Source: Oceaniglobus ichthyenteri (GTDB taxonomy: Bacteria; Pseudomonadota; Alphaproteobacteria; Rhodobacterales; Rhodobacteraceae). Taken from it: a DNA stretch of 64,000 bases. The notes beneath the pieces were generated by a model. It saw only the letters and a program-made list of their open reading frames with translations, was not told the DNA's origin and made no database searches. This document shows, one piece after another, positions 1 through 9,040 of the stretch; the stretch's first letter is position 1, and each line of letters begins with the position of its first letter. The stretch covers positions 372,001-436,000 of the forward strand of contig NZ_QAGK01000001.1 of assembly GCF_003057885.1 (NCBI RefSeq). Reading direction: 5' to 3'. The translations under genes and the position numbers were made by a program.

Positions 1-807
1 TTTTGTATCACGCCAATGGTCGGCCACCTCGGCCCCTTTGGCAAACCACACCCCATCGAACCCTTGCACAAAATCGATGAACCGGCGCAGCAATTCAATG
101 CGCGACGGCCGCCCGATCCCCTGGGGGTGCATGACCAGATTGAACAATCCGCCCTGCCGATAAATGGCGCGAAATTCGTCCTGCCAGATTGTCAGGATAT
201 GATCGTTGGTGAATATGGGCCGCGGCCCGGCCAGAGAGAAAAACAGATAGGGCGCGTCATCCAGGCTCCAATGCCAAGGCAGTTCGACCGGCCCCGGTCT
301 GCCATCGGGCAGCACATGAAAATAGGGGTTCACACTGTCCATCAGCGAACTGTCATAAGTAAATCCCCGCTCGGCCAACAGGGAAATCAGATTGACACTG
401 GTTTCCCCCGCCGGCGAGCGATAGCCGCTGGGCCGCACGCCCAGACGGGTGTGCAGCGCGTCAAGACCGCGCTCCATTTCCTCAAGTTCCTGATCGGGAA
501 ATTCGGGATCGACCCATTTGTGCAGGTATCCGTGGTGGCCGATTTCATGGCCCCCCTTCAAGATCGCCTCGGCCACGACAGTGCGGTTTTCGGCCACCCA
601 ACCGGGCACGAAAAATGTGCCGGGCAACTGCCGCTCGGCGAGCAGGGCCAGAACATTGGGCACGCCTTCGCGCGCGCCATATGTCCCTTGGGACAGGGTG
701 CCGGGGCGGCGGGCATTGGCCGGATCACGCGACAACCAATTGGTTTCGGCGTCAAAATCAAAGGTCAGCGTCAGCGCGCAATGTGCGCCGTTGGGCCAGT
801 GGGACAT
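1..807 (-). CDS. polysaccharide deacetylase family protein (3' end cut off)
   Basis: NodB-fold metal-dependent deacetylase, cut by the window edge, so 269 residues are visible. The N-terminal stretch LTFDFDAET carries the first catalytic aspartates. GGHEIGHHGYLHKW carries the metal-binding His pair (HxxxH type), and YRSPAGET matches the family R-x-P motif. The ATG at 807 follows an AAGGAG ribosome site. No signal peptide is seen, so it probably acts in the cytoplasm on a small amide or N-acetyl substrate rather than on cell-wall polymer; this is inference. It lies downstream of a family-5 binding protein and a peptidase gene, which suggests an uptake/catabolic operon. A strong hairpin separates it from the binding-protein gene. 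Confidence 0.85.
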   Translation of the reverse strand, partial: MSHWPNGAHCALTLTFDFDAETNWLSRDPANARRPGTLSQGTYGAREGVPNVLALLAERQLPGTFFVPGWVAENRTVVAEAILKGGHEIGHHGYLHKWVDPEFPDQELEEMERGLDALHTRLGVRPSGYRSPAGETSVNLISLLAERGFTYDSSLMDSVNPYFHVLPDGRPGPVELPWHWSLDDAPYLFFSLAGPRPIFTNDHILTIWQDEFRAIYRQGGLFNLVMHPQGIGRPSRIELLRRFIDFVQGFDGVWFAKGAEVADHWRDTK

Positions 808-831
808 GACCGGCAACTCCTTTATCAAAGA

Positions 832-855
832 GGCGCGCCCGCTATCGGGCGCGCC
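832..855 (-). terminator. perfect 10-bp hairpin between binding-protein and deacetylase genes
   Basis: Arms GGCGCGCCCG and CGGGCGCGCC enclose a 4-base loop. It sits 8 bases after the binding-protein stop and before the deacetylase ribosome site. The 3' side on the minus strand has only a short T-rich stretch, so it may be an attenuator or an mRNA-stabilising stem rather than a full terminator. Such stems often keep binding-protein message more abundant than the downstream genes. Confidence 0.6.
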
Positions 856-863
856 CACAGGGA

Positions 864-2474
864 TTAACCCCAGCGTGTTTCATCAAACGGCGCCAGCGCG
901 CCCCACACCGTCATCGGCGGGTTTTGCAACCCTTTGCGATAGATGGTGAACAGCGGTTCTTCGTTGGTCCAGTACAGCGGCAGTTCGTCTGTCACCACCT
1001 TCTGGAATTCGCCATACAACGCCTTGCGCTTGGCCGGATCCACCTCAGATCCTGCGCGGGCCATCAGATCGTCAACCGATGGGTTGGCATACCCCGACGT
1101 GTTCGAAAAGATCACGTTGCGGCGGTTATTGCTGTCATAGGCACGGTGCACGCCGATCAACGGATCGGGATAGTTCCACAGCCCATTCAGCGACAGTTGA
1201 TGTTCGCCCGCGCCAATCCGGCTGGCAAAGCTGCCGAAATCGGCATTGGGGCGCAGTTCGATGTTGATACCGGCCTTTTTCAGTTGCGATTTCAGATATT
1301 GCGCCACGGGTTCCTGGCTGTTGATGTTCACATCGGGCAGCCATTCCAGGGTCAGGGTCATGCGCATGCCATCGGCGCCCGCCGGATGCCCGGCCTCGTC
1401 CAACAGCGCCCCGGCACGTTCCAGATCCAGATCGTAAAGCACCAGATCATCGGGCGAGGCAAACGGGTTGGCGGCGGTCAGCGGGCCATTCAAACGGGCC
1501 GCTTCACCGCGCAACAGCGCCTTTTCGATGAAATCCTGATCAATCGCATAGGCGATCGCCTTGCGCACACGCACATCGTCAAGCGGTGCAACCCGGTGGT
1601 TGAACTCAAGGAAATTCACCGCGCCCAATGCCTCGTACCCATCGCTGGTCACCACCAGATCGGCGTTTTCACGCAACCGGGGCAGATCGTTGACCCGGAT
1701 CGGCGCAAACGGCAGATAATCCAGATCGCCCTGCTCCAGACCCAGAACGTTGGCGATGGGGCTGTTTGCCAGGTTGAACAACAGTTCATCCAGATGCGGG
1801 CGACCCTCAAGAAAGAAATCGTCGTTGCGCTCAAGGATCAGGAATTCACCGGGGCGGTAATCCTTGTATTTGAACGGGCCTGACCCGACCGGCGTAGAGT
1901 TGCGCGGGTGGTTTTTGATATCCTGCCCATCGTCATAGATATGCTTGGGAAGGATCGGCAACAGCAGCGGGATCAGCGCGCTCATCAACGCCGGGTGCGG
2001 CCGGTCAAGAACGAAGCGCGCAGTCTTGTCATCGGGGGTTTCAACGCCGGTGACGGGGCCAAACATGGTGGGGCCGAAGGGATGGTTTGCCTTGACCACG
2101 GCCAGCGAAAACGCAACGTCGTGGGATGTGACGGGTTTGCCATCATGAAACGCTGCCGATGGATCAAGGTTGAACGTATAGCTCAGACCGTCTGCCGCCA
2201 TTTCCCAGCTTTGGGCCAGATACGGCTGGGGTTGGAACGCATCGTCGGTGCGGATCAACCCGGCAAAGATATTGGCACCGGGCACGCCTGTGGCCTGCCC
2301 CGACTGCACCGCCGGATTAAGATGGCGAAATGTGCTGTGCCCAATCACCAATTGGCCGCCGGCCCCTTGGGCGCGCGCCGCACTGCCCACGCCAAGCGCC
2401 AGCGTTGCACCGACCGCCCCCATGGATTGCAACGCATGCCTGCGGGTCATGTTGGAAAATCTTGAACCTGTCAT
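864..2474 (-). CDS. ABC transporter substrate-binding protein, family 5 (peptide/nickel/opine type), Tat-exported
   Basis: 536 residues, the usual length for SBP_bac_5 proteins. The N-terminus has a twin-arginine type leader (MTRRHALQSMG, then a small-residue hydrophobic stretch ending near AARAQG), so it is probably exported folded to the periplasm. The mature part has the family pattern of a domain around SYTFNLDPSAAFHDGKPVTSHDV, typical of DppA/OppA-like proteins binding oligopeptides or similar solutes. No permease or ATPase genes are visible here; they must lie outside the window on the left or elsewhere. Neighbouring M81 peptidase and deacetylase genes point to use of a peptide-like nutrient. 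The substrate is not predictable. Confidence 0.9.
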   Translation of the reverse strand: MTGSRFSNMTRRHALQSMGAVGATLALGVGSAARAQGAGGQLVIGHSTFRHLNPAVQSGQATGVPGANIFAGLIRTDDAFQPQPYLAQSWEMAADGLSYTFNLDPSAAFHDGKPVTSHDVAFSLAVVKANHPFGPTMFGPVTGVETPDDKTARFVLDRPHPALMSALIPLLLPILPKHIYDDGQDIKNHPRNSTPVGSGPFKYKDYRPGEFLILERNDDFFLEGRPHLDELLFNLANSPIANVLGLEQGDLDYLPFAPIRVNDLPRLRENADLVVTSDGYEALGAVNFLEFNHRVAPLDDVRVRKAIAYAIDQDFIEKALLRGEAARLNGPLTAANPFASPDDLVLYDLDLERAGALLDEAGHPAGADGMRMTLTLEWLPDVNINSQEPVAQYLKSQLKKAGINIELRPNADFGSFASRIGAGEHQLSLNGLWNYPDPLIGVHRAYDSNNRRNVIFSNTSGYANPSVDDLMARAGSEVDPAKRKALYGEFQKVVTDELPLYWTNEEPLFTIYRKGLQNPPMTVWGALAPFDETRWG

Positions 2475-2498
2475 TTTGTCTTCTCCCTGTTGAAATTA

Positions 2499-3998
2499 CT
2501 AAACTTGCGCTGGCGCGTCCTGATCCAATGGGTAGATCGGGCGCGTCAGTTTCTGGAACGGGAATGCGGAATAATCCGAACTGCACACGCCCGGCCCGGC
2601 AACCAACACGATATGACGCGCGATGGGTTCAAACCCGGCCCGGAAATGTTGGCGTGATTTGATCAGAACAAACCGTTTTTTCGTCGGGTCGATTCCGGCA
2701 TGGGTGAAACAGCCGACATCAAACGTTTCCAGCCGCCGTTCGCACACCACCAGTTGCATCGGCCCGGTGTCCAGAACAACGCAGCGACCCAGATCAATCA
2801 TGATGCCGGTCATCATTGGCCCGGTCACCCGAAATTTGCCATCGGTGATCCGCGTCACGGTGCCGCTCAGGCGCAGGGGATGCCCCGCCAGATCAAGCGC
2901 GGGCATATCCACCTTGCCGCCAATATCGATGGTAATCTCCTCACCCACCCCGGCGGCAATCATCTGTGCCACGGCCTCGGGGTCAAAAATCGGTCCGGCT
3001 ACCATATCATCAAGCCCTTGGCGCAGGGCCTCTTCGATCACGGCCATGCCATCCTGACAACCGCCCGCACCCGTGTTATCGCCGTGATCAACCAAGATCA
3101 CCGGCCCACCTTCAAGCGCGCGGGCAGCTTCGATAGACTTTGACATCGGCTCGATCGAGAAAACGAAATCGGCGCGCCTGTCCCAGGCCATATCCAACAG
3201 CCGGGCCATCAGACCCTTGGCGGCGTCGGCCTTGGCCCGTTCGGCCACGACCACAGCAGACATCCGGGTGTGGGGCGTGTCGGCCAACGGAAACCCGACA
3301 AACAAAGAGGCATTCGCCACCTCACCCGAATTTTCGGCAGCAATGGCCAGTTCCATGATGTCGCGCATCGGCTGTTGGGCGGGGGTCTGGTGCAACATAT
3401 GGGTCAACATCTGGCGATGGTCCCACATCATCACCAGATCAACGCCATCCTGGACCGCGCGCATCAGCGTGTTCATCGCCCGTTCACCGGTTTCATACAT
3501 ATCCACATGGGGATAGGTGCGATAGCCGGTGATCACCGTGCTGTTTTCAACCAACTCGGCCGACAGGTTGGTGTGATAATCCAATGCCACGGCAATCGGC
3601 ACATCGGGGGCCACCCCACGGATCCGGCGCACCAATTCGCCTTCGGCGTCGTCATGGCTTTCACACACCATGGCGCCGTGCAAATCCAACAACACCGCAT
3701 CACACCCTTTGGCGATATCATCCAGGATCAGTTCGCAGATGTGTTCAAACGCCGCGTCATCGACCACGCCGCTGGGCGATGCGTTGGCGGCAATCGGCAC
3801 CGACAGATCGGCCCCCACTTTTTCAGCACCGTCAATGAACGCCCCTAACGGATAATTCGTGCCCCGGTATCCGGCCACGGCATCGGCCCCATACAACGGC
3901 CCACCGGTCCATGACCCCCGAAAGAAACCCGACAACGGCGTGGGTATGGGCGAAAACGTGTTGGTTTCATGTCTCATCATGGCGGCCACAAAGCGCAT
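2499..3998 (-). CDS. M81 family metallopeptidase (MlrC-like)
   Basis: About 499 residues. The start MRFVAAMMRHETNTFSP is the family signature, and the ATG at 3998 has a GAAGGA ribosome site, so I reject the upstream in-frame codons. The MlrC domain contains VLLDLHGAMV, LDYHTNLS and VDHGDNTGAGG, with His and Asp expected to bind zinc. The C-terminal domain (SSDYSAFPFQKLTRPIYPLD) closes as in other M81 proteins. The founding member hydrolyses linearised microcystin, but most relatives sit in peptide-transporter operons and their substrate is unknown. Here it precedes the binding protein by 24 bases, so they are likely co-transcribed. A dyad 22 bases upstream of its start may be its operator. 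Confidence 0.9.
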   Translation of the reverse strand: MRFVAAMMRHETNTFSPIPTPLSGFFRGSWTGGPLYGADAVAGYRGTNYPLGAFIDGAEKVGADLSVPIAANASPSGVVDDAAFEHICELILDDIAKGCDAVLLDLHGAMVCESHDDAEGELVRRIRGVAPDVPIAVALDYHTNLSAELVENSTVITGYRTYPHVDMYETGERAMNTLMRAVQDGVDLVMMWDHRQMLTHMLHQTPAQQPMRDIMELAIAAENSGEVANASLFVGFPLADTPHTRMSAVVVAERAKADAAKGLMARLLDMAWDRRADFVFSIEPMSKSIEAARALEGGPVILVDHGDNTGAGGCQDGMAVIEEALRQGLDDMVAGPIFDPEAVAQMIAAGVGEEITIDIGGKVDMPALDLAGHPLRLSGTVTRITDGKFRVTGPMMTGIMIDLGRCVVLDTGPMQLVVCERRLETFDVGCFTHAGIDPTKKRFVLIKSRQHFRAGFEPIARHIVLVAGPGVCSSDYSAFPFQKLTRPIYPLDQDAPAQV

Positions 3999-4318
3999 TG
4001 TACTTTCCTTCGGGTGTATTGTATATCGATACATCTAAATTGCTTATGAATACCATCCAAACATGTGACGCCGTTGTCAAGGCTCTTGCGCAACGCCATG
4101 GCCCGACACGCCAGCACTGGCGCGCGGAATCGCAACATGAAGGTTTTGGGGGAGCGATTTGCAAAACACGTCGGCGCGTGCTTCACACGGTTCCATCGCG
4201 CAGCGTGAAAGACGCATCAGTTATCTGAACAGTCGGGCAGGATGATCCGCCCGCGCCAGTGCGGGTTTTAAAACTATGATTAAAAAATTTCGGGAACTTC
4301 AGAGCAGGAAAATGCCGA
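3999..4318. promoter_or_regulatory. 320-base intergenic region with GntR-like dyad TGTAT-N4-ATACA (4020-4033)
   Basis: No gene is visible. The dyad at 4020-4033 has perfect 5-bp arms with 4 bases between and lies just upstream of the M81 gene, where a repressor of the transport operon could bind. A TTGACA hexamer reading leftward at 4075-4080 could be a -35 box, but I see no good -10 at normal spacing. A small hairpin followed by TTTTAAAA near 4248-4278 reads as a weak terminator on the plus strand. No regulator gene adjoins the site, so the family assignment rests only on the arm sequence. Confidence 0.4.
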
Positions 4319-5449
4319 CTATTTCCGCCCGGCTTTCCATCGCATGCCCCAATCATAGGCATTATCCATCGCCTCATGACCGGTAAAAAACCGGACTTCG
4401 CGATTGATGCGTATTTGATTGTCTTTATTTTCCAAAAGGGCCACGGCGCACATGCCCTCATTCCGGCCTGCGCTCAGTTCATTCATCCGCACTTCGACTT
4501 CGGGTTGTCCGGGCACCATAAGGCGTATGACGCCATCGGTTTCCTGCCAATTTGCCACGCCTTCGTAAATAAAGGCAAAAATCAGAATACGTTTGAATTT
4601 GGGCCAGGCATTGCCGTCAATTTCCAACCATTCGCCATCGGTCGAGGTTCCGGTACGGTCATCAGACATCAGTTGTGTGAACGGCATTTCAGTCAAATCG
4701 CCGAAACAATCACCAAGTGCCTGAACGACACCAAATTCACCGGTCTTGAATTCAATGAACGCACCAAGATCCAAATCGATACCGCGTTTGCCAAAACCAA
4801 AAAGGCCGCCTGACGTTTTCTTTTGGTTCCAATTCAGGTTGATCCGAATACGACCAAATTTTCCGTCGTCCTTTTTCAGTGAAATGGTGCTTTCGCGTTT
4901 GGTCAGCGAAACCTTTGACAGATCGACACTCGGGGTGGGTTTTACCGGGGTCGGTTCAGGCGCGGCCACCTCAACCCCGAAATGTTCGGCCAGGGCTTGC
5001 AATCCGCCGTTGAACCCTTGGCTGACATTGCGGATTTTCCATTGATCGTTGCGGCGATAGATTTCGCACAGGATCAATGCCGCCTCGGAACGCCCGGCCG
5101 TTGCCACCGGAATCTTGATGCCATCTGACGTGGTCAAATCAAGATCGGCAACCGCGCTGAACGCCCCATTTTCCAACGTTGCGTTAACGACGATTTTCTC
5201 AACATCCGGTGGCATTTTTCCAAGATCAAAGGAAAAACTTTGCCGATCCCCCTGAATGCGCAGCGAAACCGCGCCGCCGCCAATCGAGGTTTGATTGAAA
5301 AAACACATGTCCCCATCACCGCGCACCTTGCCATCACCATAAAGCAACAGCGCGGTTACATCGATTTGCCCGCCGGTGGGCAAATCGACATCCAATGTGA
5401 ACGTCGGTGACGATATCGGCGCGTTTGCGCCCATGGCAAGCTGTGTCAT
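4319..5449 (-). CDS. TerA-like protein with two TerD-type domains
   Basis: About 376 residues from MTQLAMGANAP; the longer in-frame extension lacks a ribosome site. Residues ~10-165 form one TerD-like domain (MCFFNQTS, ALILCEIYRRNDQWKIRNVSQGF). A Pro-rich linker (APEPTPVKPTP) leads to a second domain from about 190 (LTKRESTISLKKDDGKFGRIRINLNWN) ending in GMRWKAGRK. This two-domain layout matches TerA/TerF-like members of the Ter stress system, cytoplasmic calcium-binding-type proteins linked to tellurite, phage and pore-colicin resistance. It is the most downstream gene of the Ter group. Confidence 0.85.
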   Translation of the reverse strand: MTQLAMGANAPISSPTFTLDVDLPTGGQIDVTALLLYGDGKVRGDGDMCFFNQTSIGGGAVSLRIQGDRQSFSFDLGKMPPDVEKIVVNATLENGAFSAVADLDLTTSDGIKIPVATAGRSEAALILCEIYRRNDQWKIRNVSQGFNGGLQALAEHFGVEVAAPEPTPVKPTPSVDLSKVSLTKRESTISLKKDDGKFGRIRINLNWNQKKTSGGLFGFGKRGIDLDLGAFIEFKTGEFGVVQALGDCFGDLTEMPFTQLMSDDRTGTSTDGEWLEIDGNAWPKFKRILIFAFIYEGVANWQETDGVIRLMVPGQPEVEVRMNELSAGRNEGMCAVALLENKDNQIRINREVRFFTGHEAMDNAYDWGMRWKAGRK

Positions 5450-5519
5450 GCAAAAGCTCCGATAGGGCGGGTAAGATCGCAAAAAGCGCGCAGGCATTGC
5501 GGCCCGCGCGCCAGATGTC

Positions 5520-6098
5520 TTAGCCCAGGTTCACGCCATGTGACGAGGCAAGCGGCCCAAGGCCACCTTCAAAGCCACCACCGATGGCCTTGAATTTCCA
5601 ATCGGCGTTGTGACGGTACACTTCGCCAAAAATCATCGCCGTTTCGGTTGAATAATCCTCGGACAGGTCATAGCGCGCCAGTTCTTTTTCGCCGTCCTGA
5701 TTGATGACGCGCATGAACGCATTGGCCACCTGACCAAAGTTCTGCTTGCGCGATGCGCCTTCATGGATCGTGACCGCAAAGACAAGTTTCTTGACCTCGG
5801 CGGGTACGGCGCTCAGGTCGATCTTGACCTGTTCATCATCGCCTTCGCCTTCACCGCTGCGATTGTCGCCGGTGTGTTCGACCGATCCATCGGGGCTTTT
5901 GGCGTTGTTGTAAAAGACGAAATGTTTGTCCGACAACACTTTGCCATCTTCGCCGCAGACAAAGACCGACGCATCGAGATCGAATTCGGCACCGTCTGTG
6001 ACGCGCGGATCCCAGCCAAGACCAACAGTGACCTTGCTCAGGCCCGGTGCCTCTTTGCTGAGCGAGACATTTCCGCCTTTTTGAAGTGATACAGCCAT
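5520..6098 (-). CDS. terD: TerD family protein
   Basis: 192 residues from [15 protein letters not shown], preceded by AAAGGA. Shows the complete TerD fold signature: [22 protein letters not shown], a [13 protein letters not shown] acidic loop expected to bind calcium, and the C-terminal [22 protein letters not shown]. TerD proteins are cytoplasmic, bind calcium and assemble near the membrane in the Ter stress response. It lies between the antiporter and the TerA-like gene, all transcribed leftward with short gaps, so it is probably in one transcription unit with them. Confidence 0.93.
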   Translation of the reverse strand: MAVSLQKGGNVSLSKEAPGLSKVTVGLGWDPRVTDGAEFDLDASVFVCGEDGKVLSDKHFVFYNNAKSPDGSVEHTGDNRSGEGEGDDEQVKIDLSAVPAEVKKLVFAVTIHEGASRKQNFGQVANAFMRVINQDGEKELARYDLSEDYSTETAMIFGEVYRHNADWKFKAIGGGFEGGLGPLASSHGVNLG

Positions 6099-6158
6099 TA
6101 TATGTCCTTTCATGACGTTTGGTGTGGGGCCGACGCAGCCCGCGCCGACAGGTTCAAT

Positions 6159-7112
6159 TTATCGAAGAGCAAACTGAGCAACGGTAAAGATCAGGTAGGC
6201 CACAGCCATCAATGCGCCCGACAACCGCCCGATGCGCCCTGTAAACAACAGGAACACAGCAAAAAGAAGCGTTACGACGATGACAATCGGCATATCAAAC
6301 TCGGCAAATCTGCTTTCGATGATCAGTGGTTTGGCGACCGCCGAAAATGCCATGACCGACAGGATGTTAAAGATATTCGATCCGACAATGCCACCAATGA
6401 TCATATCTGATTGGTTTTTGCGCGCCGCCGCGACACAGGCGGTAAGCTCGGGCAATGACGTGCCGAATGCAATCATGGTCATGCCGATCACCGCTTCGGG
6501 CACGCCCAATGCGACCCCTCCGGCAACCGCGCCCTGAACCAGCAATTCGGATCCGACCAAAAGCGTGACAATCCCCAAAATCAGCATCAGACCGGGGCGG
6601 GTTGCGCCACTATCATCGCCATCACCCTCATCAATATCAAGCTTTGACGCCTTATATTGATACAGAATGTAGGCGATGATCGCCGCCACCATGGCAAACC
6701 CACCCCAGCGGGGCAAAAGCCCGTTCAGAATGGCAACCGCCATCGCCGCCGTTGCCGCGATCATGACCAAGGCATCAACGCGCACTTCGGTGCGGGAAAA
6801 TACGATCGGCGCAATTACCGCCGAAATCCCGACCACCATCAAAACGTTTGCGATGTTCGATCCGATCACATTACCCACCGAAATACCGGGATAACCGGAA
6901 AGGTTGGCGTTGATCGAGGTGAAAAGTTCGGGCGCCGACGTGCCGAATGCCACGATTGTCGCGGCGATGAATAATTTTGACAGGCCGGATTTTTCGGCGA
7001 TGACAACGGCATTATCGATGGTCCAGTCGCCGCCCTTGACCAGAAGGTAGACGCCAAAGGCAATCGCGCCCAGTGCGATCACCATCAATTGGTAAGACTC
7101 AAGTTCGTGCAT
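6159..7112 (-). CDS. calcium/sodium antiporter (CaCA family, YrbG-like)
   Basis: 317 residues with about ten hydrophobic segments. The two inverted alpha-repeats that define the family are visible as VAFGTSAPELFTS (near residue 55) and IAFGTSLPELTAC (near 215). They place the conserved Glu residues in the ion path. A central acidic loop (KLDIDEGDGDDSG) separates the halves, as in other members. I start at the ATG at 7112, which has an AGGAA site, instead of the upstream TTG. Placement between TerB and TerD suggests calcium handling as part of the Ter response, where TerC often occupies the membrane role. No TerC is seen here. Confidence 0.9.
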   Translation of the reverse strand: MHELESYQLMVIALGAIAFGVYLLVKGGDWTIDNAVVIAEKSGLSKLFIAATIVAFGTSAPELFTSINANLSGYPGISVGNVIGSNIANVLMVVGISAVIAPIVFSRTEVRVDALVMIAATAAMAVAILNGLLPRWGGFAMVAAIIAYILYQYKASKLDIDEGDGDDSGATRPGLMLILGIVTLLVGSELLVQGAVAGGVALGVPEAVIGMTMIAFGTSLPELTACVAAARKNQSDMIIGGIVGSNIFNILSVMAFSAVAKPLIIESRFAEFDMPIVIVVTLLFAVFLLFTGRIGRLSGALMAVAYLIFTVAQFALR

Positions 7113-7184
7113 CAATGGTTCCTGTCTGGTCAAAATGGGCGGATCGTGCGACCCGCCCAGGTATCAAGCGTTCTTTGCAGAGAC

Positions 7185-7634
7185 TTAAAGATCAAAATCG
7201 GCTGGGTTCAGCCCAAGTTCACGGGCAATCTCCGACACCATTGCCTTTTCATCGGCGTCAAAATCGCCATCGGCCGCGCCAATCGCACAAACGACACGGA
7301 CCAACAGTTTCGACTGTTCTTCGTTGCCTTTGATCTTGCCGATCACCTTCAGCGCCGAAGCCTTGCCGATGGCATGGTCAAATTCAAAATCCGACGCCGC
7401 CTTTTGAAACACTTCGATCACCTGGCGCATTTCGAAATGTTTCAATTCATCTGCACGCTCAAGGAAGCCGGCCATCTTTTGTTTTTCCGACGCATCGATG
7501 TTGCCATCCGCAGCGGCCACAAGGGCACAGCCGTTCACGACCGCTTCCATGAAGGCGCGATTTTTGAATTTCGATGCCTCGGCCGTCAATTTCGAGCGGG
7601 CCTGTTCTGCGTTTTGTTTAAGCCAATTCAACAT
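7185..7634 (-). CDS. terB: TerB family tellurite-resistance protein
   Basis: 149 residues from MLNWLKQNAEQ, with AGGAGAG just upstream. Two TerB-type metal-binding helices with acidic clusters are visible: ALVAAADGNIDASEKQKM and VCAIGAADGDFDADEKAMV. TerB is an all-helical cytoplasmic protein that binds metal ions and associates with TerC/TerD proteins. It starts 11 bases after the upstream TerD paralogue, so they are coupled in expression. Confidence 0.93.
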   Translation of the reverse strand: MLNWLKQNAEQARSKLTAEASKFKNRAFMEAVVNGCALVAAADGNIDASEKQKMAGFLERADELKHFEMRQVIEVFQKAASDFEFDHAIGKASALKVIGKIKGNEEQSKLLVRVVCAIGAADGDFDADEKAMVSEIARELGLNPADFDL

Positions 7635-7644
7635 ATTACTCTCC

Positions 7645-8235
7645 TTAAATTTCTGCGACTGCCGCGCCAATAAGCTCTTGCGCGGTGCGTCCGTTGGTGG
7701 GGGTTCCGTGGGCTGTCATTTGCCAGCCCGCGCCGGTTTTTTCCATTGATGCCATGACCACCCCGGTATGGCGGCCTTTTTCGTTCAATGTATACCGACA
7801 GATTTCGTTTTGGTTGCTTGCGTCAACCAGACGCGCAAAGGCATTGTCCACTTCGTCAAACGTCTGGCCACGAAAGCTGTTGACGGTAAAGACAAGATAT
7901 TTCGCGCGCGCATCCAGCGCCTTGAGATCGACGTGAATGACTTCGTCATCGCCATCGCCATCGCCAGTCAGGTTGTCGCCACTGTGAACGATGGATCCGT
8001 CGTTTGATTTCAACTGCTTGAACCAAACCAGATCAATCGCTTGTTTGTCTGCATCAAAAATAATGACCGCCGCGTCAAGATCAATGTCATCGGCGCCGCC
8101 CCCGCCCAGAAGGCTGCCGAAGAACCCCTTTTTTTTCGGCTGCGCCGGATCCCAACCGCACCCCATGAAGACTTTGGCAAGGCCAGAATTTTTCTCAAGG
8201 GAAACGGTTTGTCCCTTCGCAAGCGAAACGCTCAT
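7645..8235 (-). CDS. TerD family protein (TerX/TerZ-like paralogue)
   Basis: 196 residues from MSVSLAKGQTVSLEK, TTGGAG upstream. TerD features: FMGCGWDPAQ, DIDLDAAVIIFDADK, and the acidic loop GDNLTGDGDGDDE. Compared with the other TerD here it has a Gly-rich insertion (KKKGFFGSLLGGGGADD) after the first strand, as seen in TerX/TerZ types. It is the first gene of the TerD/TerB/antiporter group. A short dyad ACCTT-N3-AAGGT at 8261-8273 lies upstream and might be regulatory. Confidence 0.9.
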   Translation of the reverse strand: MSVSLAKGQTVSLEKNSGLAKVFMGCGWDPAQPKKKGFFGSLLGGGGADDIDLDAAVIIFDADKQAIDLVWFKQLKSNDGSIVHSGDNLTGDGDGDDEVIHVDLKALDARAKYLVFTVNSFRGQTFDEVDNAFARLVDASNQNEICRYTLNEKGRHTGVVMASMEKTGAGWQMTAHGTPTNGRTAQELIGAAVAEI

Positions 8236-8323
8236 TATAATCTCCAAGTTGCACAGTTTGACCTTAGGAAGGTATTGAGAGTCATCGCTTTTACAAGATG
8301 CGGTCGGGCGAAAAGCGGCGCAA

Positions 8324-9040
8324 TCACCCCTCAGGGCCTTCGATTTGTTCTTGCGATCCCGATTTCATCTTTACGATTTCTTCATAGGCTTCGTTAAAGC
8401 TGACCAGACGGGCGTTGGCCAATTCGATCATCTCGATGGGCAACCCTTTGGCAATCAACCGGTCGGGGTGATTTTCGCGCACGAACCGTTTTCGAACGGC
8501 GCGCAGATCCTCCAACGAAACATCGGGCGGAACGCCCACGATACTGAAAGGATCACGCAAGGCAGGCACATGCCGCGCCCGCAGACGCAAAAACACGGTT
8601 TCATTCAACCCGAACACGCCGGTGACCCGGTGAAGAAACGCATCTTCGGCCGGGTGATATTCGCCGTCTGCCACCGCGATGTGAAACAGCCCGTCCAACA
8701 CATCTTCGCGCAATGTGTCACCCTTTGGCGTGCGTTTCAGAACGTTTGACAGTTGCCGCGCGTAGGCCTCGTATCCGGTGGTTTCCTGGCGGCACAGGTT
8801 GAACACGCGGGCGGCGTTTGCCTCTTCCTCGGGCGGAATGTCGAAAATACGGCGAAACATGGTGACTTCGTCGCGGGTTACGGTGCCGTCGGCCTTGGCC
8901 AGTTTGGCCGCCAATGCGATGAAAGCAATTGAAAAGGCAACAGAATCTGTCGGCGCGCGCGGTGCAAACGCCTGACGCACGGCGGCAGTGCCATTTTCAA
9001 GATAGGTAAGAATGCGCTGCCAAAGGCTGGGTGTGCTCAT
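8324..9040 (-). CDS. DjlA-like protein: TerB domain plus C-terminal J domain
   Basis: About 238 residues. The start at 9040 forms an ATGA overlap with the aldolase stop, which fixes it. Residues ~30-150 are a TerB-like helical domain (IALAAKLAKADGTVTRDEV and FHIAVADGEYHPAEDAF with acidic clusters). The C-terminal ~65 residues are a J domain with the HPD motif (ENHPDRL), which stimulates DnaK ATPase. Unlike E. coli DjlA no N-terminal membrane segment is seen. It probably links the Ter metal-sensing module to DnaK. Confidence 0.88.
   Translation of the reverse strand: MSTPSLWQRILTYLENGTAAVRQAFAPRAPTDSVAFSIAFIALAAKLAKADGTVTRDEVTMFRRIFDIPPEEEANAARVFNLCRQETTGYEAYARQLSNVLKRTPKGDTLREDVLDGLFHIAVADGEYHPAEDAFLHRVTGVFGLNETVFLRLRARHVPALRDPFSIVGVPPDVSLEDLRAVRKRFVRENHPDRLIAKGLPIEMIELANARLVSFNEAYEEIVKMKSGSQEQIEGPEG

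Noticed and set aside
16-867. Long plus-strand reading frame over the deacetylase gene
   Set aside because: It mirrors the minus-strand deacetylase, which has motifs and a ribosome site; the plus-strand product is rich in shadow-type Arg/Gln/His and has no domain.
924-1883. Plus-strand frame opposite the substrate-binding protein
   Set aside because: Antisense shadow of a high-GC gene; no ribosome site and no recognisable fold.
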